Shown: positions 51,809 to 61,493 of the stretch, one piece after another
How the letters are laid out: each line of letters begins with the position of its first letter
How positions within the stretch are numbered: position 1 is the stretch's first letter
From: Lachnospiraceae bacterium
GTDB lineage: Bacteria > Bacillota > Clostridia > Lachnospirales > Lachnospiraceae
Direction of reading: 5' to 3'
Length of the DNA: 64,000 nt
Assembly (NCBI GenBank): GCA_015056865.1
Contig: SVFM01000001.1
Coordinates: forward strand, 124,001-188,000
Translations under genes and position numbers: made by a program
The notes under the pieces: generated by a model
What the model saw: only the letters and a program-made list of their open reading frames with translations
Database searches by the model: none
Told to the model about the DNA's origin: nothing

Positions 51809-52090
51809 TTACGCTTCTGTATTTTCACCAAAGAATTCTTCCACTTTTTCTTCTGCGTTCTCTTCAGCCTGATCAGCCGGCTCCTCGCATTCTTCCTTGC
51901 CCAGAGGAATATAAGAGCGGCATGCATCTGCATCGTCTGCACTGTCGCTGAAATTATCATAGTCCTCATCACCGTCTAAAGCGTCTTCGCATGCTTTCTG
52001 AGATTTCTTCTGGAAATAATAATATGCACCTGCGGCAGCAGCGCCGACAACAGCTGTAAAGAGCAATATTTTACCGAATTTTTTAGCCAT
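51809..52090 (-). CDS. Membrane-anchored acidic hypothetical protein
   Basis: 93 aa, unrecognised. KFGKILLFTAVVGAAAAGAYYYF forms one N-terminal helix (split here: KFGKILLFTAVVG, AAAAGAYYYF); the remaining 65 residues are highly acidic (Asp/Glu runs such as DGDEDYD and EEKVEEFF) with three cysteines. AAAGGAG precedes the ATG. Similar small anchored acidic proteins are frequent in Lachnospiraceae but have no known function. Confidence 0.7.
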   Translation of the reverse strand: MAKKFGKILLFTAVVGAAAAGAYYYFQKKSQKACEDALDGDEDYDNFSDSADDADACRSYIPLGKEECEEPADQAEENAEEKVEEFFGENTEA

Positions 52091-52200
52091 AAGTTTACTC
52101 CTTTCCCAACAATATAATATAGTATATACATATCTTAATACTATTTTGTAAAATTGTGAAGAGAAATATGTATTAAAAATTGATAAATTTTGCCAGAAAG

Positions 52201-53340
52201 CTATAGGATTTCGGTTGTCCAGTCTTCATCCCAAGGATAGCGCATGCGGATCACTTCGCCGCCGCGTTTTGCAGACTCTTCGGCGTAGATGCCGGGAAGG
52301 GTCATGCAAAGACCTTCTTTTAAGGAGATAGGAGCAGGCTGGCCGTTTAGTACTGCCTGGAAGAAATGGTCCAGCAGTGCGTAGTCCATACCGCCGTGAC
52401 CGGTAGCTTTCTTATTGTGAGCGTAGGCCGGAGGCATAAATTCGCCGCTGATCTCTTTCAGGGAGGTGTCAAGTTCCTTCATGGAGTTGTAGCGGATGAC
52501 GGGATCATGAACAGGACTTCTGTCAATTCTCTCCATATACCCCTCTGTACCGAATACACGGTAGTTATGGTGACCGATGGCAGCACGGCAGCGGGCATTC
52601 TTTAAGAAACGTACCACTACACCGGAATCGGTCTGGAACTGGGCGCACATCATATCGTCTTTCTTATAACCGGGCGCATAATCATCTGCATGCATGCCTG
52701 TGCCAAAGCAGCTGACTGTGCGCAGTTCTTCGGTCAGGACAGTGAGCAGGGGGCCCAGTGAGTGGGTGCAGTAGCGCACAGGGATAAGCAGTCTGCGCCA
52801 GTCACCGTTTTCATTCAAATGGATGCTTTCAGAGCTCTTAGGAAGGCTCCAGTGAATGTATTCCGCCTCCATGTAGTAAGGCTTGCCAAGCAGACCCTTC
52901 TGCCAGAATTCCTTGAGCAGGACAGTGAATTTCTGCTCGTTGGGGTTAGCACCGGTGGAAAAGATGGCGCTGGACTGCTGTTCTGCCTTCCACAAAAGCT
53001 CTGCCTCCTTCAGGTTAGCTACCACAGGAATGTCGGAGAGCACATTGATATTTTTGGCAAGGGCCTTGCTGCAAAATTCTGCGTGAATATCTGCACCGGT
53101 CTCTACAATAACAATATCCAGACCAGCCTCGTCCAACATCTTGTCATAGTCCTCATAGAAGACAGCGTTGGGGAACATTTCTGCCAGCGGTTTGTCGGAA
53201 AGCCACTGTTTCTCATACCAGTTGCGGGGGAGAATATCACACGCGGCAGCAGGTTCAATACAGTCAAAGTCAGCAGAAAGTTTAAACATGGCGCGACCTC
53301 TGTGTCCGAGGCCTACAACGCCGAGACGAAGTTTCTTCAT
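52201..53340 (-). CDS. Gfo/Idh/MocA family oxidoreductase
   Basis: 379 aa. LGVVGLGHRGRAMF dinucleotide motif; the usual EKP is replaced by VLSDIPV around residue 95, seen in a subgroup of the family. YIHWSLPKSSESIHLNENGDWR-type central region and GTEGYMERI follow. Substrate unknown; likely a sugar or glycoside derivative. AAGGAGG precedes the ATG. Divergent from a TetR gene. Confidence 0.82.
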   Translation of the reverse strand: MKKLRLGVVGLGHRGRAMFKLSADFDCIEPAAACDILPRNWYEKQWLSDKPLAEMFPNAVFYEDYDKMLDEAGLDIVIVETGADIHAEFCSKALAKNINVLSDIPVVANLKEAELLWKAEQQSSAIFSTGANPNEQKFTVLLKEFWQKGLLGKPYYMEAEYIHWSLPKSSESIHLNENGDWRRLLIPVRYCTHSLGPLLTVLTEELRTVSCFGTGMHADDYAPGYKKDDMMCAQFQTDSGVVVRFLKNARCRAAIGHHNYRVFGTEGYMERIDRSPVHDPVIRYNSMKELDTSLKEISGEFMPPAYAHNKKATGHGGMDYALLDHFFQAVLNGQPAPISLKEGLCMTLPGIYAEESAKRGGEVIRMRYPWDEDWTTEIL

Positions 53341-53378
53341 AAAAACAACCTCCTTGTTTTTCGGTTTGTGTTGAAGAA

Positions 53379-53408
53379 ATTATACATGCAAACGTAAAGC
53401 ATTTTCAA
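53379..53408 (-). promoter_or_regulatory. Promoter of the Gfo/Idh gene
   Basis: Minus strand TTGAAA (53408-53403), 18-bp spacer, TATAAT (53384-53379). Confidence 0.6.
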
Positions 53409-53455
53409 TAGAATTATTCTGCCATAAAAGGGCTGGATATAGGAAAAATTCTATA

Positions 53456-53484
53456 TTGATTATAGCAGCATTCTGTGTTATATT
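53456..53484 (+). promoter_or_regulatory. Promoter of the TetR gene
   Basis: TTGATT (53456-53461), 17-bp spacer, TATATT (53479-53484). The -35 lies within the small dyad CTATA/TATAG (53451-53465), a possible autoregulatory site. Confidence 0.5.
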
Positions 53485-53539
53485 TAAAATCTGACCGGCA
53501 TAGTCAATCAGCCCTGGATTATATTGATAGAAAGTATGG

Positions 53540-54157
53540 ATGTTCACGATGAATGAAAAATTTTTTGATCTGAAGAAAGAAAAACAGGACAGGATGATAA
53601 ATGCTGCTTTGAAAGTATTTGCCATGCAGGGATATAAGCATGCCAGCACGGACGATATTGTGAAGGAAGCTGCCATCAGCAAAGGACTTTTGTTTCATTA
53701 TTTTGGGAGTAAGCTGGGCGTGTATACCTTTGTTTATGATTACAGCGTCCGCTATATGATGCTGGAATTAAAACGCATGGTCCAAAAGTCCCAGAATGAT
53801 CTGTTTGAGATCCTGAAACAGCAGGAGCAGGCCAAACTTCAAGCCATGAGAGGTTACCCTTATATGCAGCAGTTTTTAAATCGCTGTATGAGTGAGAATG
53901 TGGCTGAGGCGTTACAGGCAATTGAAGAAAAACGCAGTGCATTGACAGAAGTTTATGAGGATATTTTTGCTCAGGCAGATCTGAGTTTGTTGCCGGAAGA
54001 GATGGATGGTGCAAAGATCTGGAAGATGCTGGAGTATACCATACAGGGGCTGATGGCCCAAAAGTTTCAGGAGGATTCTTTCCAGGCAAGTATGCTGCAG
54101 GAGGAGATTTTCGGTTACATAGATATGGTAAAGCGCATGATTTACCGGACAGAGTAA
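53540..54157 (+). CDS. TetR-family regulator
   Basis: 205 aa. N-terminal helix-turn-helix MINAALKVFAMQGYKHASTDDIVKEAAISKGLLFHYFGSK (residues about 20-58, split when read as MINAALKVFAMQGYKHAS and TDDIVKEAAISKGLLFHYFG) is typical of TetR; the C-terminal ligand domain is helical. Start ATG 53540 or 53549; the ribosome site is weak. May control the divergent Gfo/Idh gene. Confidence 0.84.
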   Translation: MFTMNEKFFDLKKEKQDRMINAALKVFAMQGYKHASTDDIVKEAAISKGLLFHYFGSKLGVYTFVYDYSVRYMMLELKRMVQKSQNDLFEILKQQEQAKLQAMRGYPYMQQFLNRCMSENVAEALQAIEEKRSALTEVYEDIFAQADLSLLPEEMDGAKIWKMLEYTIQGLMAQKFQEDSFQASMLQEEIFGYIDMVKRMIYRTE

Positions 54158-54187
54158 AAAGCGTGTATACCAAAGCCGTGCCGTCCC

Positions 54188-55030
54188 TTATATCCTATCC
54201 GGCGGCGGGCATTCTTCTCTATGCCGATAATACTCCCGGTACCTTTTGGGTGACATGCCGTAGTATGCCTTAAACATTTTACAAAAATGGCTGGCATCAT
54301 GGATTCCTATTTTTTCCATGATATCTGATATCGGCATGTTGGATTCTTCCAAAAGTTTTTTCACCTTTTCCATTTTTTTTGCGAAAATATATTTGGCTGG
54401 GGGATCCCCCACTTTTTCCTTAAAATAACGCCCAAAGGCATTGAGATGCATAGGAACGATTCCTGCCAGTTCATCGTTGGTGATGTTTTTGTCTAAATTA
54501 TCGTTAATATATTCTAAAAGTTTTTCCAAACGTTCATCATTTTGGTCCCGAATATGTATCCCTTGTGGATTTGCCAATTTAATATACTCTGAAAGCAGCT
54601 CGAAGACTTTTGCTTTCACAGTCAGCCTGTCCGTCAACAGATTGCCTGTGCTTGCCTCCGTAAATTCTTGAAACAGTTGCAGTACTTTTTGATTATTTTC
54701 AGCATTTACCTTGTATGGTAAATTCAGCAAGCCAAAGAGATTTGGATACAGGTCAAAATGTATCCAGTACTTTTCCAGAACGCAGCCTTCTGTCCGGGAG
54801 TAAGCGTGGACTGTTCCGCATGGTATATAGAACCAGTCGCCTGCCACGGCATGATACATTTTACCGGCTATTTTGATCCTGCATTGTCCTTTGGTAATAT
54901 AATAAAATTTGTTTCGCACAGATCGAAGATCCGTGCGTTCCCACACAGTGTCTATGCCGGGTGCAAAAAATCCACCTACGTAGCAATGATTGTTAAGATT
55001 CGCGCAATAAATCTCTTCCAGATATTTCAT
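54188..55030 (-). CDS. AraC-family regulator
   Basis: 280 aa. N-terminal cupin-like region (TKGQCRIKIAGKMYHAVAGD, FYIPCGTVHAYS), C-terminal tandem helix-turn-helix (NDELAGIVPMHLNAFGRYF, ISDIMEKIGIHDASHFCKMFK). The ATG at 55030 is chosen because AGGAGA lies 8-9 bases upstream; the longer frame adds 17 basic residues. Divergent from the creatininase/glycosidase pair and probably its regulator. Confidence 0.85.
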   Translation of the reverse strand: MKYLEEIYCANLNNHCYVGGFFAPGIDTVWERTDLRSVRNKFYYITKGQCRIKIAGKMYHAVAGDWFYIPCGTVHAYSRTEGCVLEKYWIHFDLYPNLFGLLNLPYKVNAENNQKVLQLFQEFTEASTGNLLTDRLTVKAKVFELLSEYIKLANPQGIHIRDQNDERLEKLLEYINDNLDKNITNDELAGIVPMHLNAFGRYFKEKVGDPPAKYIFAKKMEKVKKLLEESNMPISDIMEKIGIHDASHFCKMFKAYYGMSPKRYREYYRHREECPPPDRI

Positions 55031-55194
55031 AGCGTATTCTCTCCTTTTTTTGATTGTATCATATCTTTTTTTTCTTGCCAATAATCCTGCTGTTTTTATA
55101 CAACTTCCTGTTTGAAAAATCCTATTTCGTACAAATTTATGTGTGTATAATAAAATGGAAGATCACACTATGACTTTTACAGGAGGATATCATT

Positions 55195-55929
55195 ATGAGT
55201 TTTCACATGGAATTTGGTTATCCAAGAGAGGCGGAGATTGCCAAGAAAGAAAAATGGCCCATACTTATTCCTATTGGAACCATGGAGTATCACAGTGCTC
55301 ACTGCCCTTATGGCTGCGATACTTTGGTCACCATGGGAATTGCAAGGGAGATTGCGAAAAAAATTGATGCTATAGTATTTCCGCCGGTCTGGTATGGTGT
55401 TGCCAGTTATGCAGTTGGAGGGCCGGAGAAAAATACAATACAAGTGGATTGTGATACCTTCGAGGCCTATATATATAATATTCTGAAATCCTTGTTCAGA
55501 AGCGGCTTTAACCGAAATATTTATCTTCTCATTACACACCAGTCAGAGGATTATCTCCCCATGACTTTGGCCTGCATGAAGGCGGCGAAAAAGCTGACCT
55601 TTGAGTATTTAGATGAAACCCAGGGAATTGGCTGGTGGGGCAATAATGCCAACAAGGACTTTTACAGCAATCTTTCAGCCACGGAAAATCCATGGAACTG
55701 GGTTCGCGTGATTCGGTGTTCTGCGGTTGCTGCGGGGTATCCGGGTGACCATGCAGGCATCCATGAATGTTCCTCTTTAGAGTATCTATATCCGGGCAGC
55801 ATCAAACTGGACAGACTCAGTGAAACAGATGATTGGTTTGCGGAAAGTGCCAAAGATACTTCGGTAAAATGGGGCGAGGAACGTATCACTAAAATTGTGG
55901 ATACAATTGTTGGGATTATAAAAGAGTAA
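55195..55929 (+). CDS. Creatininase-family amidohydrolase
   Basis: 244 aa. PIGTMEYHSAHCPYGCDT carries the family's metal-binding Glu, His and Asp; YPGDHAGIHECSSLEYL near residue 185 supplies the second metal-site His and Glu. Members hydrolyse cyclic amides or remove formyl groups (creatinine amidohydrolase, MftE, ArfB); the substrate is open. AGGAGG precedes the ATG; it starts a two-gene unit with the glycosidase-like gene 17 bases later. Confidence 0.82.
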   Translation: MSFHMEFGYPREAEIAKKEKWPILIPIGTMEYHSAHCPYGCDTLVTMGIAREIAKKIDAIVFPPVWYGVASYAVGGPEKNTIQVDCDTFEAYIYNILKSLFRSGFNRNIYLLITHQSEDYLPMTLACMKAAKKLTFEYLDETQGIGWWGNNANKDFYSNLSATENPWNWVRVIRCSAVAAGYPGDHAGIHECSSLEYLYPGSIKLDRLSETDDWFAESAKDTSVKWGEERITKIVDTIVGIIKE

Positions 55930-55946
55930 GAAGAGGAAAAGGTTTT

Positions 55947-57974
55947 ATGAAGATCGAACAAAACTATGATTTCTGCGAACGCATGTTAGAGATTCACAAG
56001 AAAGATCGCCGTAACCAGGATCTTCGGCCAAGTGTAGATGAATTTGAATTTTGTTCACCGGTCCGGATCCTGATACCCCGGGATGCCGGAGAAATCACGT
56101 TAACTGCAGCAAGGGACTTTGCGGACTATTTGTTTACGTCTATGAATGTTACAGCTTATGTGGACTATGACAAAGGAAATATTGCAAATAATACGGTTCT
56201 TCTATCCATCAACAAGAACTTAGATGATGCATCTGAACGGCGCGGTCATCGTATTACAGTAAACCAGCGCGTGATCATTGAAGGTTACGACGAGGCCGGT
56301 ATTGCACAGGCACTCTATTACTGCGAAGATGTAATGAATTTGCGGGAAGCTCCCTTCTTAAAAAAAGGAACCGAGACGCGCCGTATTATGTTTGTACCCC
56401 GGAGTGTCATGAGTGGCTATGGTGCAGATGAATTTCCGGATGCCTATCTGGCAGTGCTGGCACATCATGGGTTTTCAGGTATTACACTGTGGATCAAAGG
56501 TCCAAATGAGAGTAAGAAGGGATATACCAATTTCAAGGATATTGCGGTAAGAGCCAGACGCTACGGTTTTGATATATATGTGCAGCATTATGCGCATCAC
56601 AATGTTTATCCCCTGGGAGAAGAGGCGCAGGAATTCTATGATCATATGTACGGTGATCTGTTTGCGGAGTTCCCGTTTATAAAAGGACTCACAATTATAG
56701 CAGAAGCGGTGAAGTTTCCCAGTCGTGATTCCAGTGTGCCTGAAGACACGGAGCCGGGATTCTGGCCATGTAATGATTGGCCGTTACTTCTTGATATGAT
56801 ACGAAAAGCAGTGGATAAGGTCAGGCCGGATATCGACATTACTTTAAATACCTATAATTGGGGATATGCGGATGTAAAGCTTCGTCAAGAATTTATCCGT
56901 AATCTACCAAAGGGAATTACCTTGGGCTGTGGTTGGGAAATGTTTGAGTATTATGATCTGGACGGGGCGAGAGAGGCTTGCATGGATTACTCTTTGCGGA
57001 TTGCAGGTCCGGGACAATATTTCCTTACGGAAACGGAGGCTGCTGTTAAATATGGCATTCCTGTAAGGACTACAGCAAATACTGGCGGAAAAACCTGGGA
57101 TTTTGGTGCTATTCCGTATGATCCGGCTCCATACCGCTGGGCCGAGCGCTGTGAGGCCTTGCGGGATGCTTACGACCACAATGGAGTGGTATGTCTTCTG
57201 GACAGCATCCATTATGGCGTATATCCTTCCTTTATCAGCGAACTGACAAAATGGGCGTTGGCAGAGCCACGGGTTGATTTGCAGGCGCTGATACCCAAGT
57301 TGCTGGCCATGCACTTTGGGCATGACCAGATTGAGCAGATTGTGGAGGCAATGAAGCTTTGGAGTGAAGCGTTTGCCAATATGGTTCCTACTCATGAAGA
57401 CCAGTATGGAGCACTTCGCATTGGACCATCCTATCCCTTTTATGCAGGACTGGGATGTGAGGAGGGGAAGGCTCCGGATCAGGATAAATTTGCGTTTCAT
57501 AAACTGAGTTACGGTATGTTTCAGAGCAATTACTATTACAAGAGCTTTGGCGATGAAGGAGACATCCGCATTCCCAAAGAGATTGCTGCTTACGAATATG
57601 TCAAAGAGTGTCTGTACAAAGGCATTCAGCTGCTGGAAAGTGTTCATGAAAAAAATGACGAGCTGCAGCGTTTGATCAACATGGGTTATTTTATGTGGCG
57701 CACTATTATTACCGTATTGCATCGAAAGCATTACTTCCTGCTCGATCAGAAACGTATGACTTCAGACAAGGCTTTGGAGAAATCCCAACTTATCAGCGAG
57801 ATGATCGAGCTTCTGAAAAACGAGCGGCAAAATGCCATGGACACCATTCCACTTGTGGAATTTGACTCCGCTTTGGGCTTTGAACCATCTATGGAGTATG
57901 TAACGGACCGTAAACGTCTGGAATGGAAAATTGCTCAGCTGGATGAAGAAACGAAAATGCTCCGTGGTTTGTAA
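55947..57974 (+). CDS. Putative glycoside hydrolase (GH20/GH67-like layout)
   Basis: 675 aa, no signal peptide. Residues about 38-130 resemble the zincin-like N-terminal domain found before GH20, GH67 and GH84 barrels (ITLTAARDFADYLF, VIIEGYDEAGIAQALYYCEDV); a TIM-barrel-like region follows (HHGFSGITLWIKG, IYVQHYAHHNVYPLG, LTIIAEAVKFPS, DIDITLNTYNWG), then a helical C-terminus. Catalytic acids cannot be named with certainty; the glutamates in IIAEAVKF and FLTETEAAV are candidates. Coupled to a creatininase-like enzyme and an AraC regulator, it probably acts inside the cell on an N-acylated or modified glycoside. Confidence 0.6.
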   Translation: MKIEQNYDFCERMLEIHKKDRRNQDLRPSVDEFEFCSPVRILIPRDAGEITLTAARDFADYLFTSMNVTAYVDYDKGNIANNTVLLSINKNLDDASERRGHRITVNQRVIIEGYDEAGIAQALYYCEDVMNLREAPFLKKGTETRRIMFVPRSVMSGYGADEFPDAYLAVLAHHGFSGITLWIKGPNESKKGYTNFKDIAVRARRYGFDIYVQHYAHHNVYPLGEEAQEFYDHMYGDLFAEFPFIKGLTIIAEAVKFPSRDSSVPEDTEPGFWPCNDWPLLLDMIRKAVDKVRPDIDITLNTYNWGYADVKLRQEFIRNLPKGITLGCGWEMFEYYDLDGAREACMDYSLRIAGPGQYFLTETEAAVKYGIPVRTTANTGGKTWDFGAIPYDPAPYRWAERCEALRDAYDHNGVVCLLDSIHYGVYPSFISELTKWALAEPRVDLQALIPKLLAMHFGHDQIEQIVEAMKLWSEAFANMVPTHEDQYGALRIGPSYPFYAGLGCEEGKAPDQDKFAFHKLSYGMFQSNYYYKSFGDEGDIRIPKEIAAYEYVKECLYKGIQLLESVHEKNDELQRLINMGYFMWRTIITVLHRKHYFLLDQKRMTSDKALEKSQLISEMIELLKNERQNAMDTIPLVEFDSALGFEPSMEYVTDRKRLEWKIAQLDEETKMLRGL

Positions 57975-57990
57975 ATGAGTTCCAATTTTC

Positions 57991-58019
57991 TTGCTTTTGC
58001 GACAAGATGGTGTTATAAT
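57991..58019 (+). promoter_or_regulatory. Promoter of the NCS2 permease gene
   Basis: TTGCTT (57991-57996), 17-bp spacer, TATAAT (58014-58019). Confidence 0.7.
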
Positions 58020-58055
58020 TTGTCTTATAAAAAATTATAATATGGAGGTTCAATC

Positions 58056-59438
58056 ATGAATCTGGTTTACGGCATTCAAGACAAACCCAAGTTCCCTCAA
58101 TTGCTGGTATTTGCATTCCAGCAGGTGTTGGCTATTTTGGCTGCCACCATCGCAGTACCTGCCATTATCGGCAACGGCATGAGCCAGTCTGCCGCCCTCT
58201 TTGGTGCAGGTATCGGTACTATTGTCTATCAGCTCTTTACCAAGTTTAGGAGTCCTGTATATCTGGGATCATCCTTTGCGTTCCTCGGCTCCATGGGCGC
58301 AGCCTTTGCCGGTGCGGTTTCCACAGCTGCCGGTCATGTAGGTCTGATCATCGGTGCGATCTTTGCAGGTCTTGTGTATGTGGTCATCGCTGCTGTGATT
58401 AAGTTTGTGGGCGTAAAATGGATCGAAAAATTGATGCCCGCCGCAGTTATCGGACCCACTGTTGCTATTATCGGTCTTTCCCTGGCAGGCAATGCTGTAG
58501 GCGATCTGACCAAGGGCAAGGTTATGGTGGAAAGTGTTTCTCAGGTGATCAAGGATGGTGCCATCGTGGATCAGGTAAGCTTGGTTTCCGGCTGCAGTCC
58601 TTATGTGGCTCTGATCTGTGGTCTCATCACCCTGTTTGCGGTAGTTCTCTTCTCCGTTTACGGTAAGAAGATGATGAAGCTGATCCCTTTTATTTTGGGT
58701 ATTCTGGTTGGTTACCTTGCCGCTACCATTTTTACGGTTATCGGTATTGCCACCAACAATGTGGCTCTGCAGGTAATAGATTTCTCTGTATTTAAAGATA
58801 TGTCCATTTTTGCCATTCCTGATTTTACTTTCCTGCAGTTTGGCGAAGGCCTTAAGGCGGTGGACGGAGCTTATATTGCAACGCTGGCTGTTGCCTATGT
58901 GCCTGTAGCTTTTGTAGTATTTGCTGAGCATATCGCAGACCATAAGAATTTGTCTTCCATCATTGATAGCAATCTGTTGGAAGAGCCCGGACTGCACCGC
59001 ACTCTGTTGGGTGATGGCGTAGGTTCTATGGCTGGTGCCTTCTTCGGTGGGTGTCCCAATACTACTTACGGTGAGTCTGTCGGTTGTGTTGCCATCACTC
59101 GCAATGCTTCTGTTATCACCATCACAGCGGCAGCCATTATGTGTATCGTGATTTCCTTCTTTGGCCCCTTCGTGACATTCCTGGCATCTATTCCTAACTG
59201 TGTCATGGGCGGTGTATGCTTTACATTGTATGGCTTCATTGCAGTGAGTGGTCTGAAGATGGTTCAGAAGGTGGATCTGAGTCAGAGCAAGAACCTGTTC
59301 GTGGTATCTGTGATCCTGATTGCCGGTATCGGTGGTCTGTCTGTAAGCTTTGGAAAGGTTACTTTGACCTCTATCGCGTGTGCATTGATCCTTGGTATTG
59401 TTACCAATGTAATGCTGGGCCGCGCAAAGGAAGAGTAA
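58056..59438 (+). CDS. uraA: Uracil/xanthine permease (NCS2 family)
   Basis: 460 aa, about 13-14 helices. FQQVLAILAATIAVPAIIGNG, YLGSSFAFLG (substrate region), AFVVFAEHIADHKNLS with the conserved Glu of helix 8, and FGGCPNTTYGESVG with the NCS2 signature in helix 10. The AEHIADH form fits uracil permeases. TGGAGG precedes the ATG. Proton-coupled uptake expected. Monocistronic, ended by a hairpin. Confidence 0.9.
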   Translation: MNLVYGIQDKPKFPQLLVFAFQQVLAILAATIAVPAIIGNGMSQSAALFGAGIGTIVYQLFTKFRSPVYLGSSFAFLGSMGAAFAGAVSTAAGHVGLIIGAIFAGLVYVVIAAVIKFVGVKWIEKLMPAAVIGPTVAIIGLSLAGNAVGDLTKGKVMVESVSQVIKDGAIVDQVSLVSGCSPYVALICGLITLFAVVLFSVYGKKMMKLIPFILGILVGYLAATIFTVIGIATNNVALQVIDFSVFKDMSIFAIPDFTFLQFGEGLKAVDGAYIATLAVAYVPVAFVVFAEHIADHKNLSSIIDSNLLEEPGLHRTLLGDGVGSMAGAFFGGCPNTTYGESVGCVAITRNASVITITAAAIMCIVISFFGPFVTFLASIPNCVMGGVCFTLYGFIAVSGLKMVQKVDLSQSKNLFVVSVILIAGIGGLSVSFGKVTLTSIACALILGIVTNVMLGRAKEE

Positions 59439-59479
59439 TTCCTTTTAATGCTACGTCAAGGGTTTTGGTAAAATAATTT

Positions 59480-59512
59480 GAGGCATAGGAAGTCATTTCC
59501 TGTGCCTCTTTT
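59480..59512 (+). terminator. Terminator after the permease gene
   Basis: 12-bp stem GAGGCATAGGAA (59480-59491) / TTCCTGTGCCTC (59497-59508), one mismatch, followed by TTTT. Confidence 0.82.
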
Positions 59513-59524
59513 CACTTTGAGAAG

Positions 59525-60286
59525 TTACTTATTCATTTTATAAACAGGGTCTGCAGGATATCCGCCCTTTAACTTCTGCATAGCCCGGGGCACTGCATCC
59601 TTGGAGTTTTTCCAGTCCGCATCCTTGTTCCGATAGTCAAACTTTTCGATCAACCAGGCTACATCCTCGTACAGGCGGTCCATGTTATCCAGCATCAGTT
59701 TGGAGATACAGTCGTAGAAAGCCTTGCGGTCATGATCATTTAGTTTTGTCTCGCTGGCCTGGCACAGATCTCCAAAGTGGGGAAGGCAAAAGCCCTTACC
59801 ATTTTGAATTTTGGCCCGGAAGGCCTCATCTCTCTTGTACATGATGAAGAAGGTGTCCAGGTATCTGTCATAGTGTTCCTTGAAATAATTGCAGATGTAA
59901 CAGGAGTCTTCTTTTTCCACGGTCCACCTGCCGATAGGGTTGGAACTGTCTGTGGCCTTTTTGAGTTTGTCCTTCAGAGAGGTTTTGCCGGGGGTGTAGG
60001 ACTTAATCTGTTGTTTCAGTTCTTCTATGGTTCTCATATAATGAGTTTTCAAGATCCAGCCGTTGCCCAGAGTGTTGCCGTAGTCGTACATTTTCTTAAA
60101 ATGCATGCGGCAAAAACCGGCTTTGTCGGTCTGCTCCCGGATGTCGCTTTCCATATAGCTGGAGCCGGAGCCCAGCACAAAGTCCATCAGGTGCTGTTCG
60201 ATCTCTCTTTCAATGTAGCAGAAAGGACATTCATCATTGGCACCCACAGCATCATTTAAAGGAATGGTATACAGTGTTTCTTTCAT
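59525..60286 (-). CDS. DUF6062 family Cys/His-rich protein
   Basis: 253 aa, function unknown. Two similar halves each with CxxC followed by a Cys...His: ECPFCYIE and GFCRMHF near the N-terminus; DSCYICNYF and GFCLPHFGD in the middle. The pattern suggests two zinc-binding modules. No membrane segments. Its neighbours (permease, dipeptidase) give no clue to its job. Confidence 0.75.
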   Translation of the reverse strand: MKETLYTIPLNDAVGANDECPFCYIEREIEQHLMDFVLGSGSSYMESDIREQTDKAGFCRMHFKKMYDYGNTLGNGWILKTHYMRTIEELKQQIKSYTPGKTSLKDKLKKATDSSNPIGRWTVEKEDSCYICNYFKEHYDRYLDTFFIMYKRDEAFRAKIQNGKGFCLPHFGDLCQASETKLNDHDRKAFYDCISKLMLDNMDRLYEDVAWLIEKFDYRNKDADWKNSKDAVPRAMQKLKGGYPADPVYKMNK

Positions 60287-60436
60287 GTTTATCTTGCACC
60301 TCTGTATGGTCTTTTTTTTATTGTAGACGTTTGTTTTTCAAAAGGCAAGGATATTTTAATAATTACAGGTTCTTTTTTGGGGCTTTATCTTATAATGTTA
60401 GGTGACAGAAACAAATTTGATGTGTGAGGGAATGCT

Positions 60437-61486
60437 ATGAGAATAGTGGATATGCATTGCGACACGTTATCCAGACTTCTTGAGCAGAAGGAGAACGAAA
60501 CATACAGTAGTTTGGCGGAAAATGATGGGCACATTGACCTAAAGAAAATGAGGCAGAGTGGATATCTGCTCCAGAATTTTGCTATGTATGTGGATAGGGC
60601 AAAATGTGAGGATCCTTGGGAAAGGGTACAGCGGCTTTATGCGCTGTATAGAGAAGAACTGGAAAGAAACAGTGACAGGATTGCACCGGTGTACAGATAT
60701 GAGGATATAGAACGCAACCGGGCAGAAGGCAAGCTGTCGGCCCTGCTTACGGTGGAAGAAGGGGGAGTGTGTAAGGGGGAGATTTCTAAGCTGTGTCAGC
60801 TGTATGAGCAGGGAGTCCGCATGATGACCCTTACCTGGAATTATCCCAATGAGATTGGCTTTCCCAATATCAATGATCATGCCCGGGAGCAAATACGTCA
60901 GAAAATTGCCGGGCTTCCAATGACAGAGCAGAATAAAAGGATATGGGAATATAATATTACCCCCGATCTGTCCAATGGATTGACAAAGAAGGGCCGGGAG
61001 TTCGTACATAAAATGGAGGAATTGGGTGTGATCGTGGATGTGTCCCACTTGTCGGATGCGGGATTTTATCAGGTGCTGGAATGTACAGAGAAACCTTTTG
61101 TGGCCAGCCACTCTAATGCCAGAGCATTGTGTTCTCATGTGCGAAACATGACAGATGATATGATACGAAAGTTGGCAGAGCGGGGAGGCGTTATGGGGCT
61201 GAATTATGAGGCAAGCTTTTTGGCGCCACCTACAGAGACCGGATCGGAGCCCTGTACGGTGGAACATATTGTACAACATGGCCGACACATTGTAGATGTG
61301 GGTGGTATAGAATGTTTGGGGCTGGGAAGCGACTTTGACGGTATCTCAGCCACCAATGAGGATTTTCCTCATGCAGGATGCATGAACCTTCTCTTTGAGG
61401 GGCTCAAAAAAGGAGGCTTCACAGAGTCACAGATTGATAAGATTTTTGGAGAAAATGTACTGCGCGTATATCGGGAGGTGCTGTGA
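60437..61486 (+). CDS. Membrane dipeptidase (M19 renal dipeptidase family)
   Basis: 349 aa. Zinc ligands: His and Asp in VDMHCDTL, Glu in TVEEGGVC, His in VDVSHLS and FVASHSNARALCSH. LGLGSDFDGI is the C-terminal motif. Hydrolyses dipeptides, including those with a D-residue at the second position. No signal peptide, so cytoplasmic. A TATAAT lies near 60391 with a weak -35. Confidence 0.88.
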   Translation: MRIVDMHCDTLSRLLEQKENETYSSLAENDGHIDLKKMRQSGYLLQNFAMYVDRAKCEDPWERVQRLYALYREELERNSDRIAPVYRYEDIERNRAEGKLSALLTVEEGGVCKGEISKLCQLYEQGVRMMTLTWNYPNEIGFPNINDHAREQIRQKIAGLPMTEQNKRIWEYNITPDLSNGLTKKGREFVHKMEELGVIVDVSHLSDAGFYQVLECTEKPFVASHSNARALCSHVRNMTDDMIRKLAERGGVMGLNYEASFLAPPTETGSEPCTVEHIVQHGRHIVDVGGIECLGLGSDFDGISATNEDFPHAGCMNLLFEGLKKGGFTESQIDKIFGENVLRVYREVL

Positions 61487-61493
61487 CAGGACT

